Source of the DNA: Peltaster fructicola | Lineage: Eukaryota > Ascomycota > Dothideomycetes | Reading direction: 5' to 3' | DNA length: 64,000 nucleotides | Assembly (NCBI GenBank): GCA_001592805.2 | Contig: CP051143.1 | Span: forward strand, 1,736,001-1,800,000 | Part shown: positions 54,436-64,000 of the stretch, one piece after another | How positions within the stretch are numbered: the stretch's first letter is position 1 | How the letters are laid out: each line of letters starts with the position of its first letter | The notes under the pieces: model-generated | The model's input: only the letters and a program-made list of their open reading frames with translations | Databases searched by the model: none | What the model was told of the DNA's origin: nothing | Made by a program: the position numbers and the translations under genes

Positions 54436-55839
54436 TCAATCCGCCGCATGTCCTGACGGGCCAGAGATCGCATAGTCGACGCTCACGAACGCTCTGTCGA
54501 CTTCTGTTAGACCCTCAGCACAATACTGGAGTGTCTCTGCGATGTCGTGAGCCTTAGCCAATGGTGTATCTGCCGGCATGAGAATGTCGAATTCTGCCCA
54601 TACGTTGTCTCCAGCGTGATATGCGATGACATTCTTGAAACCCTGGACGATCGGGCTGAATCTGTAGCCTAAGTACATCAGCTTCTTCATGGTCTTATGG
54701 GTGGCAGCTTGTCCAGAGAGGCGTGTGACGTTCTCGAAGCACGTCTCACCCCAGTCGTAGATGATGAATAACGACAGGAGACCAGCTCCTACAGGGTCAA
54801 GCCACCATGAGCCCGTGTAGTAACCAATGACCGGAAAGAGAAGCGATAGAGTGTTGAAGACAACATCCGTCTTGCAATCTTGTGCCAGAGCCTGTACCTG
54901 CGTGGTCTTGATCGGGATACAGCCAAACCAGATGATGCCTTTGACAAGCACGGTTGCGCCGAGAGCTCCAATGGCAACAGGAGGTAACATATCTGCAGTA
55001 CCCTTCAGAGGCATCAGTTTCTCCACAGATTCTTTCAAAATCTGTAAGAAGGATATGACCATGATGATGCTGAAGACCAGAATGCCAAGTGGCTCAAGTC
55101 GCCTTCGACCAACGGGAAACTTTCGTTGCAGTGCTGACAGGCGCCATTGAACGAGCTTGTTGGTGGTCCAGACAATCAGCGTGCACAACAGATCCAAAGC
55201 TGAGTCTACCAGAGATGCTATCAGAGATAGTGATCCAGACGAGAGGGATGCGATCAGCTTGGCAATGACGAGCCCAATGTTTGCAATGACGTTAATGTTG
55301 ATGGCGATCTTAGCACGTCGTTCAGCCTTGTGCCTGTTCTGTTTCTCCTCCTCTGGCAGGAGCTCCGTTATATTCTCACCCACCCTCTGTATGCCTCCGC
55401 CTCGTTCCTGGTGGCCATCTCGATCAGGATCGGGATCCATAGACTCCAGCACATCGTCGGCGACAGCCATGACAACAGCATCGACCTCCAACCAGTCGTT
55501 GAGTCGCTCGTTGACTTCCTCATAGTACTTTCTGATCTTCTTCTTCTTGATTGCCTTGAGCTCTTCATCTGACTTGCGATACTGCTCAAGCTGGTCTCTG
55601 TCAATGCCATGCAACAATGCCTTCTTAAGCTCTTCGCGTCGTTGGTCCTCAAGGGCGGTAGTCGCGGCATCCTTGAAACGAAAGAGGTTTGGGCGAGGTT
55701 TAACATCGCCATTCTGTCCTGAGTGACCGTTCTGCTGCTTTCCTGACTCTAGGTCATCGTCCGAAGGCTTCGATCGACCGTTCGATTGCTTGTCGGAGTT
55801 TCCAAACCCGTTGGCGAAGTGCTGGCGTTTGCCCACCAT
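54436..55839 (-). CDS. cation diffusion facilitator, Mn type, 467 aa
   Basis: Proton-coupled divalent cation exporter, probably loading Mn2+ into an internal compartment. Single exon from ATG 55839 (MVGKRQHFANGF); the frame opens 21 codons earlier at a TTG. A hydrophilic N-terminus of about 165 residues precedes six helices beginning near INVIANIGLVIAKLIASL. The TM2 metal site reads DSALD and the TM5 site DCKTD; Asp-x3-Asp in both is the Mn-CDF signature, while zinc members have His in the TM2 site. The loop PVGRRRLEPLGIL and the cytoplasmic C-terminal domain (VWAEFDILMPADTPLAKAHD, VDRAFVSVDY) are typical. The metal is inferred from the signature. Confidence 0.92.
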   Translation of the reverse strand: MVGKRQHFANGFGNSDKQSNGRSKPSDDDLESGKQQNGHSGQNGDVKPRPNLFRFKDAATTALEDQRREELKKALLHGIDRDQLEQYRKSDEELKAIKKKKIRKYYEEVNERLNDWLEVDAVVMAVADDVLESMDPDPDRDGHQERGGGIQRVGENITELLPEEEKQNRHKAERRAKIAININVIANIGLVIAKLIASLSSGSLSLIASLVDSALDLLCTLIVWTTNKLVQWRLSALQRKFPVGRRRLEPLGILVFSIIMVISFLQILKESVEKLMPLKGTADMLPPVAIGALGATVLVKGIIWFGCIPIKTTQVQALAQDCKTDVVFNTLSLLFPVIGYYTGSWWLDPVGAGLLSLFIIYDWGETCFENVTRLSGQAATHKTMKKLMYLGYRFSPIVQGFKNVIAYHAGDNVWAEFDILMPADTPLAKAHDIAETLQYCAEGLTEVDRAFVSVDYAISGPSGHAAD

Positions 55840-56233
55840 CTTGCTCAGAACAACGCGCCTAGAAGCACAAGTTTCAGGACGACAACAAAGAGGAAGATAC
55901 AAGCATCAATGACGAGTCGGAAGGGCGGAACTGGTGAGAAACAAGCTTTTGAGGCTGGTGATGCTTCCGTCCTGGTTTCTTGAAACAGATGACGATGCCA
56001 AGGCTTGCTGTCGCGTGTTGGCGCGCATTGTGAGGTCTACTGCAGAGCCGCGTGCTATTCTTGATTCCCATGCAGATACAACCTTCCAATCTACATGTTT
56101 ATAACCTCAACTGGTCGAGTTCAGGATCGACCAATACGCTTACCAGATCGTGAAGTTCAGGTTCAGTCAATTCGCTGTACGAGACCGCACCACTTAAAGC
56201 ACACTGTCAACAAGACCAACAAGATGCATGTTG
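55840..56233. other. intergenic region
   Basis: Between the CDF transporter start and the 3' end of the FAD monooxygenase, both minus strand. Nothing recognisable was seen. Confidence 0.45.
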
Positions 56234-58225
56234 TCATATGATCCTCTGTGGACGAAGCATGAACCCGCCAAAGAGCTTGCTGAGCTCTTCCACGCCGTCG
56301 TCGCTCAGTTGATATACTCCGCTCACGTACTGGTCTGGCCTCACAGCGATAATGCACCCGTATCTTCTGTCGATACCACGCACATTGTAGATGTCGCCAA
56401 AGCCGAAACCATAACTCGGCTCATCCGTGAAGGCTTTCTCATAATCTCGCAAGCCGAATCGGCCTTTGCATGGTAGAAGCAGACGAGGCAGCTCAGCAAC
56501 GTCAAGAGCATGCCGTGGTTGCTGGAAGACCGCCCTCACATCGAAGATTGAGTCAATGTCTGCTTCTGGCGGCGTGAACGTAAGCTGCAGGCCATTATAT
56601 AGGCCCTCACAGACCGATGAGAAGGTGGTATTCTTTCCCAAAGGAGGATCCTGACCGCCGAAGAGGACGATGCGCCATCTTCCATCAGCTTTCATCTCAT
56701 GACCCAGCTGCACAGGCTTAGCATCCGACAGGCGAACGACTTGCGAAGACTGAAAACGTTCGCCGATCTTGTAGCCGCTTGCAAGGTGCTGCTTGCTCGT
56801 GTCCGCGGATGTCAGCATCGAAGGAGCGTATACTGTTGCCAGGCCAGACATAAAGCGACCCTGCTGTTGGAAGTAGTCCTGGAAGACAGCAGGATCAACA
56901 GAGCTCTCATCATCAGGATCAGCACCAGCTCTCGGCTTAGCTGCGAAGAGTTTCGCCATCTTGCGGTCGAAGTCGATGAGCTTCTGCGCGATATGTTGTC
57001 GCTCCTCAGAGTAGGTGTGCAAGAGCTTAGGATGTGCTTGTCCTCGCAGCACAGCAGCAAGCTTCCATCCAAGGTTGTATGTGTCGTTCATACTGACATT
57101 CATGCCCTGGCCTGCTTTGGCGCTATGCGTGTGACACGCATCTCCTGCGATAAACACTCGTGGTGTTCGCAGCTCTCGTTCTTGCGCTGGAACATCGTCG
57201 AAGTGGTTAGTCAGGCGCTGGCCGACCTCATACACTGACCAGTATGCTAGCTGCTTGACCTCGAATTTGAAGGGCTGGAAGATTCTCCGTGCTCGGTCGA
57301 TCAAGATCTCGGATGTGACGTTCTTGCTTGCGACTCTCTCGTCATGCTTCAGCTTCTCCAGCTCGATGTAGAAGCGGACGAGGTAGCCGCCTTCACGTGG
57401 GATGATCAGGATGCTGCCTTCTGATGCAGAGTGGATTACAGTCTTGAGTCTGACATCTGGAAAGTCAGTGACCACGAGAGCATCCATAACGCCCCAGGCT
57501 TGGTTTGCAAAGTCGCCCTTCATCTCCAGATCAAGCTTGTTGCGAACAAGACTGCGAGAGCCGTCACATCCGACGACATACTTCGCTTTGATATACTCTC
57601 GCTGGACGGCGTGTTCATCCTCTACTCGTTCGATGGTCGCTTCCACGGGCCCGGTCTGGGGAATTTGCAGGTCCAGTAGCTTTCGACTGTAGGATGGCTC
57701 CAGTCTGGCAGGTGACCACTTGATAGCATCGAGCCACATGCCATGCAGCCGAGCTTGGTTGAGGATGACATGCGGAAACTCACTGAGGCCTTCTTCAGTG
57801 TCTCGTATCCTGCCAGTACGTATGAGGTTCGTGCCATCGTCTGTGGGGCTCCAGAATGTTGTCTCGTTCACCCAGTAGGCTTCCTTGAGCACCCGTTCAC
57901 TGAAACCGAATGCCTCAAAGATCTCGATTGTGCGGCATTGCAAACCGTCGGCCTGGCCTTGTTGCAATGGTCCAGGCTTGCTTTCGATGAGCCTAGTGGT
58001 GATGTCGGGAAATTGAGCGAGTTGTGCAGCCAAGAGCAAGCCCGCAGGACCTACGGATGTTGTTATGATAGACGATCATTACACAGCAATTGACTTACCT
58101 CCTCCAATGATCAACACATCGACATCATCAGGAAGACTGGACTGAAAATCGGGCTCAATCTCACCATTGAATTGTAATCTCAAAGGATCGTCGGAGCCTT
58201 TGAAACCATTCAGATGGAACTGCAT
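56234..58225 (-). CDS. FAD-dependent monooxygenase, phenol 2-monooxygenase type, 647 aa
   Basis: Flavin hydroxylase of the phenol hydroxylase group, using NADPH and O2 on an aromatic substrate that cannot be named from sequence. Exons 58225-58099 and 58050-56234 (48-bp intron, phase 1), which restores the FAD-binding VDVLIIGGGPAGLLLAAQLA. Further motifs are YVVGCDGSRSLVRNKL (the DG motif) and FIAGDACHTHSAKAGQGMN (the GD motif, second FAD contact), then NDTYNLGWKLAAVL. The C-terminal thioredoxin-like dimerisation domain ends RYGCIIAVRPDQYVSGVYQL. No signal peptide. Length is normal. The gene diverges from HEM13. Confidence 0.93.
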
Positions 58226-58949
58226 CGAGAGTGGTGTGGCATCGAGAGTGGTGTGGAGGATGGATAGTTCCTACACGAACGTTAACCTTCGATGCAGCTT
58301 CGGCAAATATGAATCTCGGACATCACAAATGGCTTGCATGCATACGGCTCGATTACGTAGCTGGAAGTCGGCCTGGGTGAGGCATATCCCTGATCATGAT
58401 CATGAGATAGCCCGACGAGGTTCATACTAGACAGCCATTGACCGAAGGATGGAAGTGCGAATGTCACTGAGCGACATCCACTCGCCGTCAGTGGCGAGAG
58501 ATGCCGAAGACGTTTGCTATGAGTTAATGGACATAATGGTGTTGGGCTTGCTAATTGTTGATCATCCAATTTTGACACGTTGATCGGAATATGCATGCAG
58601 ATGGTAGCTTATAACACGTAGTCCATACTGCTTCATGGATGTGGCATTTTCGTTGTGAAACCTCGGTGACCTGCGCGTACTTAGAGACGAAGGAACTCTG
58701 GTCACCTTCAACATGCGACGACATTCGCAACCAGCAAGTCCTGATAGTGATGTCGACGAGGACCCATACAGCTCTGCAACCTGGCAGAAGTGGACAAGAC
58801 GAGACGCGATAACGACAGGAGAAGCATCGAAGTTGGAGTCGTCAGAGGTTGAGCACTGACCACACCTTGCGGATACCATTCTCGACGAGAATGTTTGTCC
58901 TCTGCCGAACGACAGCAACTCTTATCGTCAGATCAAGCTCTGTCGATTA
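58226..58949. other. divergent promoter region of FAD monooxygenase and HEM13
   Basis: 724 bp between the two ATGs. A CCAAT box (58566-58570) lies near the middle; the CCAAT-binding complex is known to act on haem genes in fungi, but binding here is inference. No gene seen. Confidence 0.45.
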
Positions 58950-60267
58950 ATGGCACAATTAAGACCTCCACTATGGGAGGCTGCTTTTAAAACATGCACA
59001 CGACGTACGCAGACTCTTCGATCGTCAATGCGCCAACGATGTGCAGACCCGCACATTGGAGCGCAACATCGAGCGTATACCGAGCCCGCAGCAGCTAGAA
59101 GAGCAGGAGAATGGCAACACACTCGCAATGGCTCGTCTCGCAGCATCATGTATGCCATTGGCGCGACAGCACTTGCAGGTCTGATCTTCTCAGTGGTAAG
59201 ACTATCGTTGATAGTTTTGTGCAGCTTTGCTGACCTTACTGTAGACACAAAAGGGAACCGTACTTCAGCTCGAAGCACCTTCGATAGCAGAAAGAGATGG
59301 TCTCAGTAAGCGGGAGTCAGGAGTGACAGATGGGTCGAACATGAGGTTACGGATGGAGCAATTCATCACTCAAAAGCAGCAAGAGATTGTGCAGGCATTG
59401 GAAGTGATCGATGGCAAGAGGTTTCATGTTGATAAGTGGGAGCGACCCAACGGTGGAGGTGGCATCAGCTGCGTCCTGCAGGATGGCAACGTCTTTGAGA
59501 AGGCAGGCGTGAACATTTCAGTCGTCTATGGCACACTTCCACGAGCAGCGATCGCCAAGATGCGTGTTAACCACAAGGCCTTGGACCCCGACGTCGAGTC
59601 TCTGGAATTCTTCGCTGCTGGACTGAGCCTGGTCTTACATCCTCTTAACCCAATGGCACCGACTGTGCATCTGAACTACAGATACTTTGAGACAGCCAAC
59701 AACGACGGCACAACCAATGCTTTCTGGTTTGGCGGTGGAACGGATTTAACACCATCCTACCTCTTTGATGAGGACGTTATTCACTTCCACCGTACAATCA
59801 AGGAAGCTTGCGATGCGCACGACAAGGACTACTACAGCCGCTTCAAGAAGTGGTGCGATGAGTACTTTGTTATCAAGCACAGAAACGAGTCAAGAGGTGT
59901 TGGAGGGATCTTCTTTGATGACCTGGACGAGTCGGAGAAGGACCGAGAGTCGTTGTTTGCATATGTGCAGACATGCTTGGACGCATTCCTCCCGTCATAT
60001 TTGCCAATCATACAGCGTCGGAAAGATATGCCATACACAGAGAATGAGAAGGCATGGCAGCAGTTGAGGCGAGGACGATACGTCGAATTCAACCTCGTCT
60101 ACGATCGAGGGACTGCATTTGGACTGAATACTCCAGGTGCTCGCATTGAGAGTATCCTCATGAGTCTGCCATTGACAGCACGATGGCAGTATCAACATGA
60201 GCCTGAGAAGGGTGGCAGAGAAGAGCGCGTACTGAATGTGCTGAAGAAACCCATTGAATGGGTGTAG
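58950..60267 (+). CDS. HEM13: coproporphyrinogen III oxidase with mitochondrial presequence, 422 aa
   Basis: Oxidative decarboxylation of coproporphyrinogen III to protoporphyrinogen IX in haem synthesis. Exons 58950-59195 and 59245-60267 (49-bp intron, phase 0). Conserved segments: [53 protein letters not shown], and [20 protein letters not shown]. The first exon encodes an Arg-rich amphipathic presequence (about 1-30) and a hydrophobic segment near 64-82 ([18 protein letters not shown]). That is the layout of the mitochondrial intermembrane-space enzyme and differs from the cytosolic yeast Hem13. Core length after the presequence is normal. Confidence 0.95.
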
Positions 60268-60610
60268 TCATCAGTCCATTGCATTGCAAAGCAAGGGCCA
60301 CTACCCATTGTTCTACACCAACGAGCCTGGCATTCAGCCGACCAGCATCAGCCAGTATGTACAGAAAAGATTGAACATCGTGTTCGCGACAGCGCCTCCC
60401 TCATAGAGAAGCCGATCGCGGCTGTACAACACATCGGACCGATATTCGGATCGCAGCGACACCCAATGCTGCGAACCGGCCTCGTGATATGTTACGTTTG
60501 GCTGACAGATACCGGTAGATGTCGGATACTGCATGAGTCTCTGCATATAACGGACCAAGTGCTCCAACATCCCGACTCCTCGCCATTCTTGTAACACAAT
60601 CGTCCTGACC
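60268..60610. other. intergenic region
   Basis: 3' flank of HEM13. No gene or repeat was seen. Confidence 0.4.
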
Positions 60611-60814
60611 ATGAACAACGTTGATCAATACGTGCTTAACTGCGAGCTGGCGGCTGGCAAGCAGATGACCAACAAGTGCGACAAGCACGCAGAGCCGGAA
60701 GCCGTTTCAACGACAAGCAAGCACGACGTGCCACAGCCAGGGAAGGTTCAACGTTCGCACTCGTCCTTCGCAGACTTCGTCGACAAGATTTCTCATAGAC
60801 ATCATGAGAAGTGA
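60611..60814 (+). CDS. possible small protein, 67 aa
   Basis: An ATG-started frame of 67 codons, hydrophilic and His/Lys/Ser-rich (VQRSHSSFADFVDKISHRHH). No signal peptide, no relatives recognised, and no splice evidence. It may be chance; kept because the C-terminal half looks like a short amphipathic helix. Confidence 0.25.
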   Translation: MNNVDQYVLNCELAAGKQMTNKCDKHAEPEAVSTTSKHDVPQPGKVQRSHSSFADFVDKISHRHHEK

Positions 60815-60986
60815 CAAAATCTCCCCGGCATACAACTCGCAGAATCGTCAGACACTCTCGCCGCTGCGACGGGGATTGTCGAAGGACTCTCCTGTGTATC
60901 CCTGAAGTTGTAGTGTGAGCTAGGGCGCCAGTGCACGTTCGGAGTCAAGAGGTCGACAGGATAGAGACAGCAACACCTTACACGAC

Positions 60987-63161
60987 TCAGATGCCTGGCA
61001 TGAAGTCGTAAGACGTGCTTTGCTGGCTTTCAAATGGTGCCACGGATAGCAAGAGGTTGTCTAGATCGAAGTGCGACCAATCGATACCATCAATAATCTG
61101 CGGATCATAGGTGATACCGGTCATATGATCGGACTGTGTGGCGGGCTGCGCTGTGTCTGACAAGGGCACTTGAGAATATGTACCATATGCTTCAGAAATG
61201 CCATAGCCATTCGGTAGTAAGCGGTACGACAGCTGTCCAGCTTGTGGGTGTTGCTGTGGATCTCCAGATGTTGTGTAGCTGTGCTGCACTGCGTCCAGAT
61301 CTCGCGCTGTCAAGGATGTATCATCCACTGCAACGTTTGTAGTAAGTCTTCGCAAACCGTATCGTAGGACTGAGTCCGATAGAGGCTCAGCCAGTCGGCC
61401 TAGCTCGCGATCATTGTTGACCACGTGGTCAATCAGGCAGGTGTGACCATTAGAGTTGTGAAAAACATCGAGTTCCTCCTTGGGCGAAGGCATTCGTGAT
61501 ACTTGAGCTTCGTAGAGCACGTGGATACGAGACCACTATCGCCATCAGCATGGTATTGACATTGTTCGGCGACCAATTCTTACCAGTTTCTGAAGGTTTG
61601 CCCAGTAAGGCTTCATCAATTTGAGCACAGCCAGCGTGGACGTGAGCCCTTTCCTTGCAGAATTCGACAGATCTGTGTGGCTAGCAGATATGAAGGTGAT
61701 ATGGATGGTCGCTGCGACATACATGCTATGTCCGACTATGGGAGGTAGCCTGGAGGGATCAATATCCAGCTCGAGGAGATCGGCAGCTAGGCCAGCTATA
61801 GCATTAGCATTGTTCAATGCCGTAACTGCACTGATGCGAACTGTCTCTGGAGATATCTCATTCGATGCTGATAGTCCTCCAAACTGCGGGACCACAGTTG
61901 CGTGCAAGATCATACGGCACTGATGGAAGCCACTGTGCAGTAACACAAATGTCATCTGATTCCCTTCGGATGTGTGTTTGCACAGGTTGCTCTTGTTGTA
62001 TACTAGGTCTGGTGCCATCGTTCGCATCCAGTTCGACAGCCAGTGATCCAGGTCAAGCAGCTCGATTAGAGACTGCTTTGCTGAGACACGCTTCCTTTGC
62101 TCGATATGGTCGTGGATTCTGGCCCAGTGCAGTACAAGGCGATCTACCTCCGCGCTTATGTTTGTGTCCCAAGGCGCAGGACGCTGTCTGGCCACATCAG
62201 CGAGCTCTAGCGTGTCAGAGAGACACGATTTAGGCTCGACCTCTACCTTCTCGAAGGCCGCAGGACTTGCAGGTAGTGGCAAGTTGAGCATGCAGGCATC
62301 CGCCGAGGAGCCGATCACGTAGAGGTCGCTGTTGACACAATGTGTCACCCACGACGACCAGAGGACTCGCCGTTCGATCTCACAGTGGAGCCATGATCTG
62401 CCAGGCTTCGACCACTTGGACTCCTGGACGATCGTCCGCGCTGCTCTGTTGGCTATGCCTTGAAACATTGTGTTGCGTACGCAGTCACCTTTCGCAAACC
62501 AGTACATTCCCAGCAGCAGACATGTTCGTGCAATATCGAGCGTCGGCGAGATGATGTTGGGAAGCACTTCCTCAGAAGAACGTAGAGCGCATGTGCGACC
62601 AAGGACATCGCTATCGCCGAGCATCTGAAGCCGCTCCGCCGGAAATCGTGACTGTATGTACGGCGAACGCACGAAGCATGTTGCCATGGCCCAGATCGAA
62701 AGTGCTGTATGCTGTGGACATCTTCCTTCCGAAAAAGCATGCATAAATGTTGTCCTGTGGAACAGCATGGTGGCATTGTACATGGAAGCGAAGAAGATCT
62801 CGATCAGCAATAGCTGAGAGTCTTGCGAGAGGCCTATAGCATCATTAGAGCTCGTCCTGCTTGACAATGGTGCCGAAGCATTGGCGGAGTGCTCAAAGGC
62901 GCTGCTCTCTAGTATGGAGTCCGGCGCTTGTCTCGATGCATTTCGTGAATGGTGACGAGACTTGCGTACGTTTGGATCCGGGAAGACACAATCGGCATTC
63001 AAACGCTTGCACCGAGCACAGATCGGAAGCTCTCGCGAACATCTCAACTAGGTGGTACCGTCAGATATGTATACGCCTGAACGATGGCGCATTCGTACTT
63101 TCTGTCCTCGGCATCGATAGCAGGCTGCTTGTGCTAGGTTCTCCATTGTGTTCATCTGCAT
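60987..63161 (-). CDS. Zn2Cys6 fungal transcription factor, 691 aa
   Basis: Nuclear regulator, target unknown. Exons 63161-63099, 63047-61584 and 61535-60987, all phase 0. The zinc cluster is split by the first intron and is exact: C14-x2-C17-x6-C24-x6-C31-x2-C34-x6-C41 (ACYRCRGQKLRC, ICARCKRLNADC). Immediately after are basic residues (RKSRHHSRN). The fungal-specific middle homology domain lies at about 95-400 (LLLIEIFFASMYNATMLFHR, DIARTCLLLGMYWFAKGD, EIERRVLWSSWVTHCVNSDL). The C-terminal 180 residues are acidic, Gln- and Ser-rich and may activate transcription (DPQIIDGIDWSHFDLDNLLL). Start ATG 63161 gives a 13-residue lead; others in frame lie at 63155 and 63146. Confidence 0.92.
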
Positions 63162-63759
63162 GCCGAGCAGCCTCCGCTCATGCTTGAGTCTGTTGGCAGA
63201 TAGCAGTTGGAAGCATTTTGTACTTCGTAATAGAAGACTCGAATCGAAGCCGGCATCGGTATGGTTGATGCAATGGCGCAGATCATCCTAGCCGCGTTCC
63301 TTGATGGGTCTAGATCATCCTTAGTCAGAAAGCTGACAAGCACGAAGATCTGGCACCTACTCTCTTCAAAGCGTGTTCATCTGCCATCGTATGAGCTTGC
63401 AGAACGGTATGTATGTGATTGGTCGATAGCCGGATAGTCGATAGCTCATGCGGGCCAAACCTTGAATCAAGCTTGAATTTGGGCAAGATGTGTATACGAA
63501 CCTCATGGTGCGTGAGCTTTCCTAATCCTCTTCGAAAGTTTCGTCTTGTTGGGTACTTTGTCTGTGAGAACTCACCGAATTCCGCAAAGACTAGCATGAC
63601 CGCTTTACCGCTCTCTGACAGCTGCCTGTCAAACGCTCACATCGGTGCCGTACAATGCAATCGAGCATCATCTTTGCGGTGCAGCAGAGAACTGACGAGA
63701 CATGCGCCGTGACTGCTCAGCACTCCGGTGAATGTCAAGACAATATCGCACATGCACTC
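63162..63759. other. intergenic region
   Basis: Promoter side of the Zn2Cys6 gene and 3' flank of the gene at the right edge (both minus strand). No gene seen. Confidence 0.45.
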
Positions 63760-64000
63760 TCATTGCTTGCGGTTCCTGGTGAGCTTGCGTCGCGGACCTG
63801 AGGACTTTACTGTACTGTCCTCTGCATCATCGCTTGTGGCACTATCCTTCTGCGACCTTTTCCTCAGACGGCTGCGTGCGTTCTCGTCCTCGTCCACACC
63901 AGTTTTGGCGCCTTCAATGGCGGCGGATGCACGCTCTTTGAGTCGGTGCTTCGAGGCTTCAGATTGGATGTCGGTCACGAGATCGTCGGTGTCTTTACAG
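63760..64000 (-). CDS. 3' end of an unrecognised gene, partial
   Basis: The frame enters from beyond the right edge and ends at 63760. The visible 79 residues are highly charged: DTDDLVTDIQSEASKHRLKE, then EDENARSRLRKRSQKDS, an acidic patch (SDDAEDS) and a basic end (GPRRKLTRNRKQ) resembling a nuclear localisation signal. No ATG is in frame in the window, so it is the C-terminus of a larger protein. Function cannot be told. Confidence 0.5.
   Translation of the reverse strand, partial: CKDTDDLVTDIQSEASKHRLKERASAAIEGAKTGVDEDENARSRLRKRSQKDSATSDDAEDSTVKSSGPRRKLTRNRKQ

Noticed and set aside
1-64000. tRNA genes, CRISPR arrays, transposons and virus-like elements
   Set aside because: Scanning for T-arm-like GTTCRANNC motifs, spaced direct repeats, terminal repeats and transposase or reverse-transcriptase motifs by eye gave nothing I could support; a tool-based search could still find degraded copies.

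Overview
The window is nuclear DNA of a filamentous ascomycete, most likely a dothideomycete (the class is my inference). The signs are short spliceosomal introns of about 37-55 bp with GT(A/G)xGT donors and CTAAC/CTGAC branch sites, compact genes on both strands, two Zn2Cys6 fungal regulators, a SAT4-type rhodopsin-like membrane protein, PMP47, Abp2 and a fungal CorA-like protein. I found no rRNA, tRNA, CRISPR array, transposon or virus-like element that I could support.

Layout. 1-11.5 kb: one Zn2Cys6 regulator (minus strand) with about 7 kb of gene-free DNA upstream and an uORF/microsatellite leader at its start codon. 11.5-25 kb: Plr1-type aldo/keto reductase, an Ecm33-like surface protein with a membrane anchor and cytoplasmic tail, a peroxisomal ATP carrier, ARS-binding protein Abp2, a Cys-patterned Ser/Thr-rich secreted protein, the APC/C subunit Cdc16/Cut9, and a secreted carboxylesterase. 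26-34.7 kb: SAT4-family membrane protein, ribokinase, three unrecognised genes, and dephospho-CoA kinase. 35-44 kb: farnesyl diphosphate synthase, a repeat-containing unknown, an Mn superoxide dismutase with an apparent frameshift, a small unknown, an UPF0047/YjbQ protein, complex I subunit NDUFS6, and a second copy of the Cys-patterned secreted protein. 44-50 kb: a protein kinase fused to a vWA domain, a CorA-like membrane protein, and a 74-residue spliced gene. 50-64 kb: DJ-1/PfpI protein, MET12-type methylenetetrahydrofolate reductase, Mn-type CDF transporter, phenol-hydroxylase-type FAD monooxygenase, coproporphyrinogen III oxidase, a second Zn2Cys6 regulator, and the 3' end of a gene leaving the window.

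There is no obvious biosynthetic cluster; most genes are core metabolism or cell biology (CoA, isoprenoid, haem, one-carbon, complex I, peroxisome, cell cycle, replication). The accessory-looking parts are the surface/secreted proteins, the kinase-vWA protein next to the CorA-like protein, and the low-complexity unknowns. Exon boundaries were worked out by eye from splice consensus, phase and family expectation; they have not been tested against transcripts.
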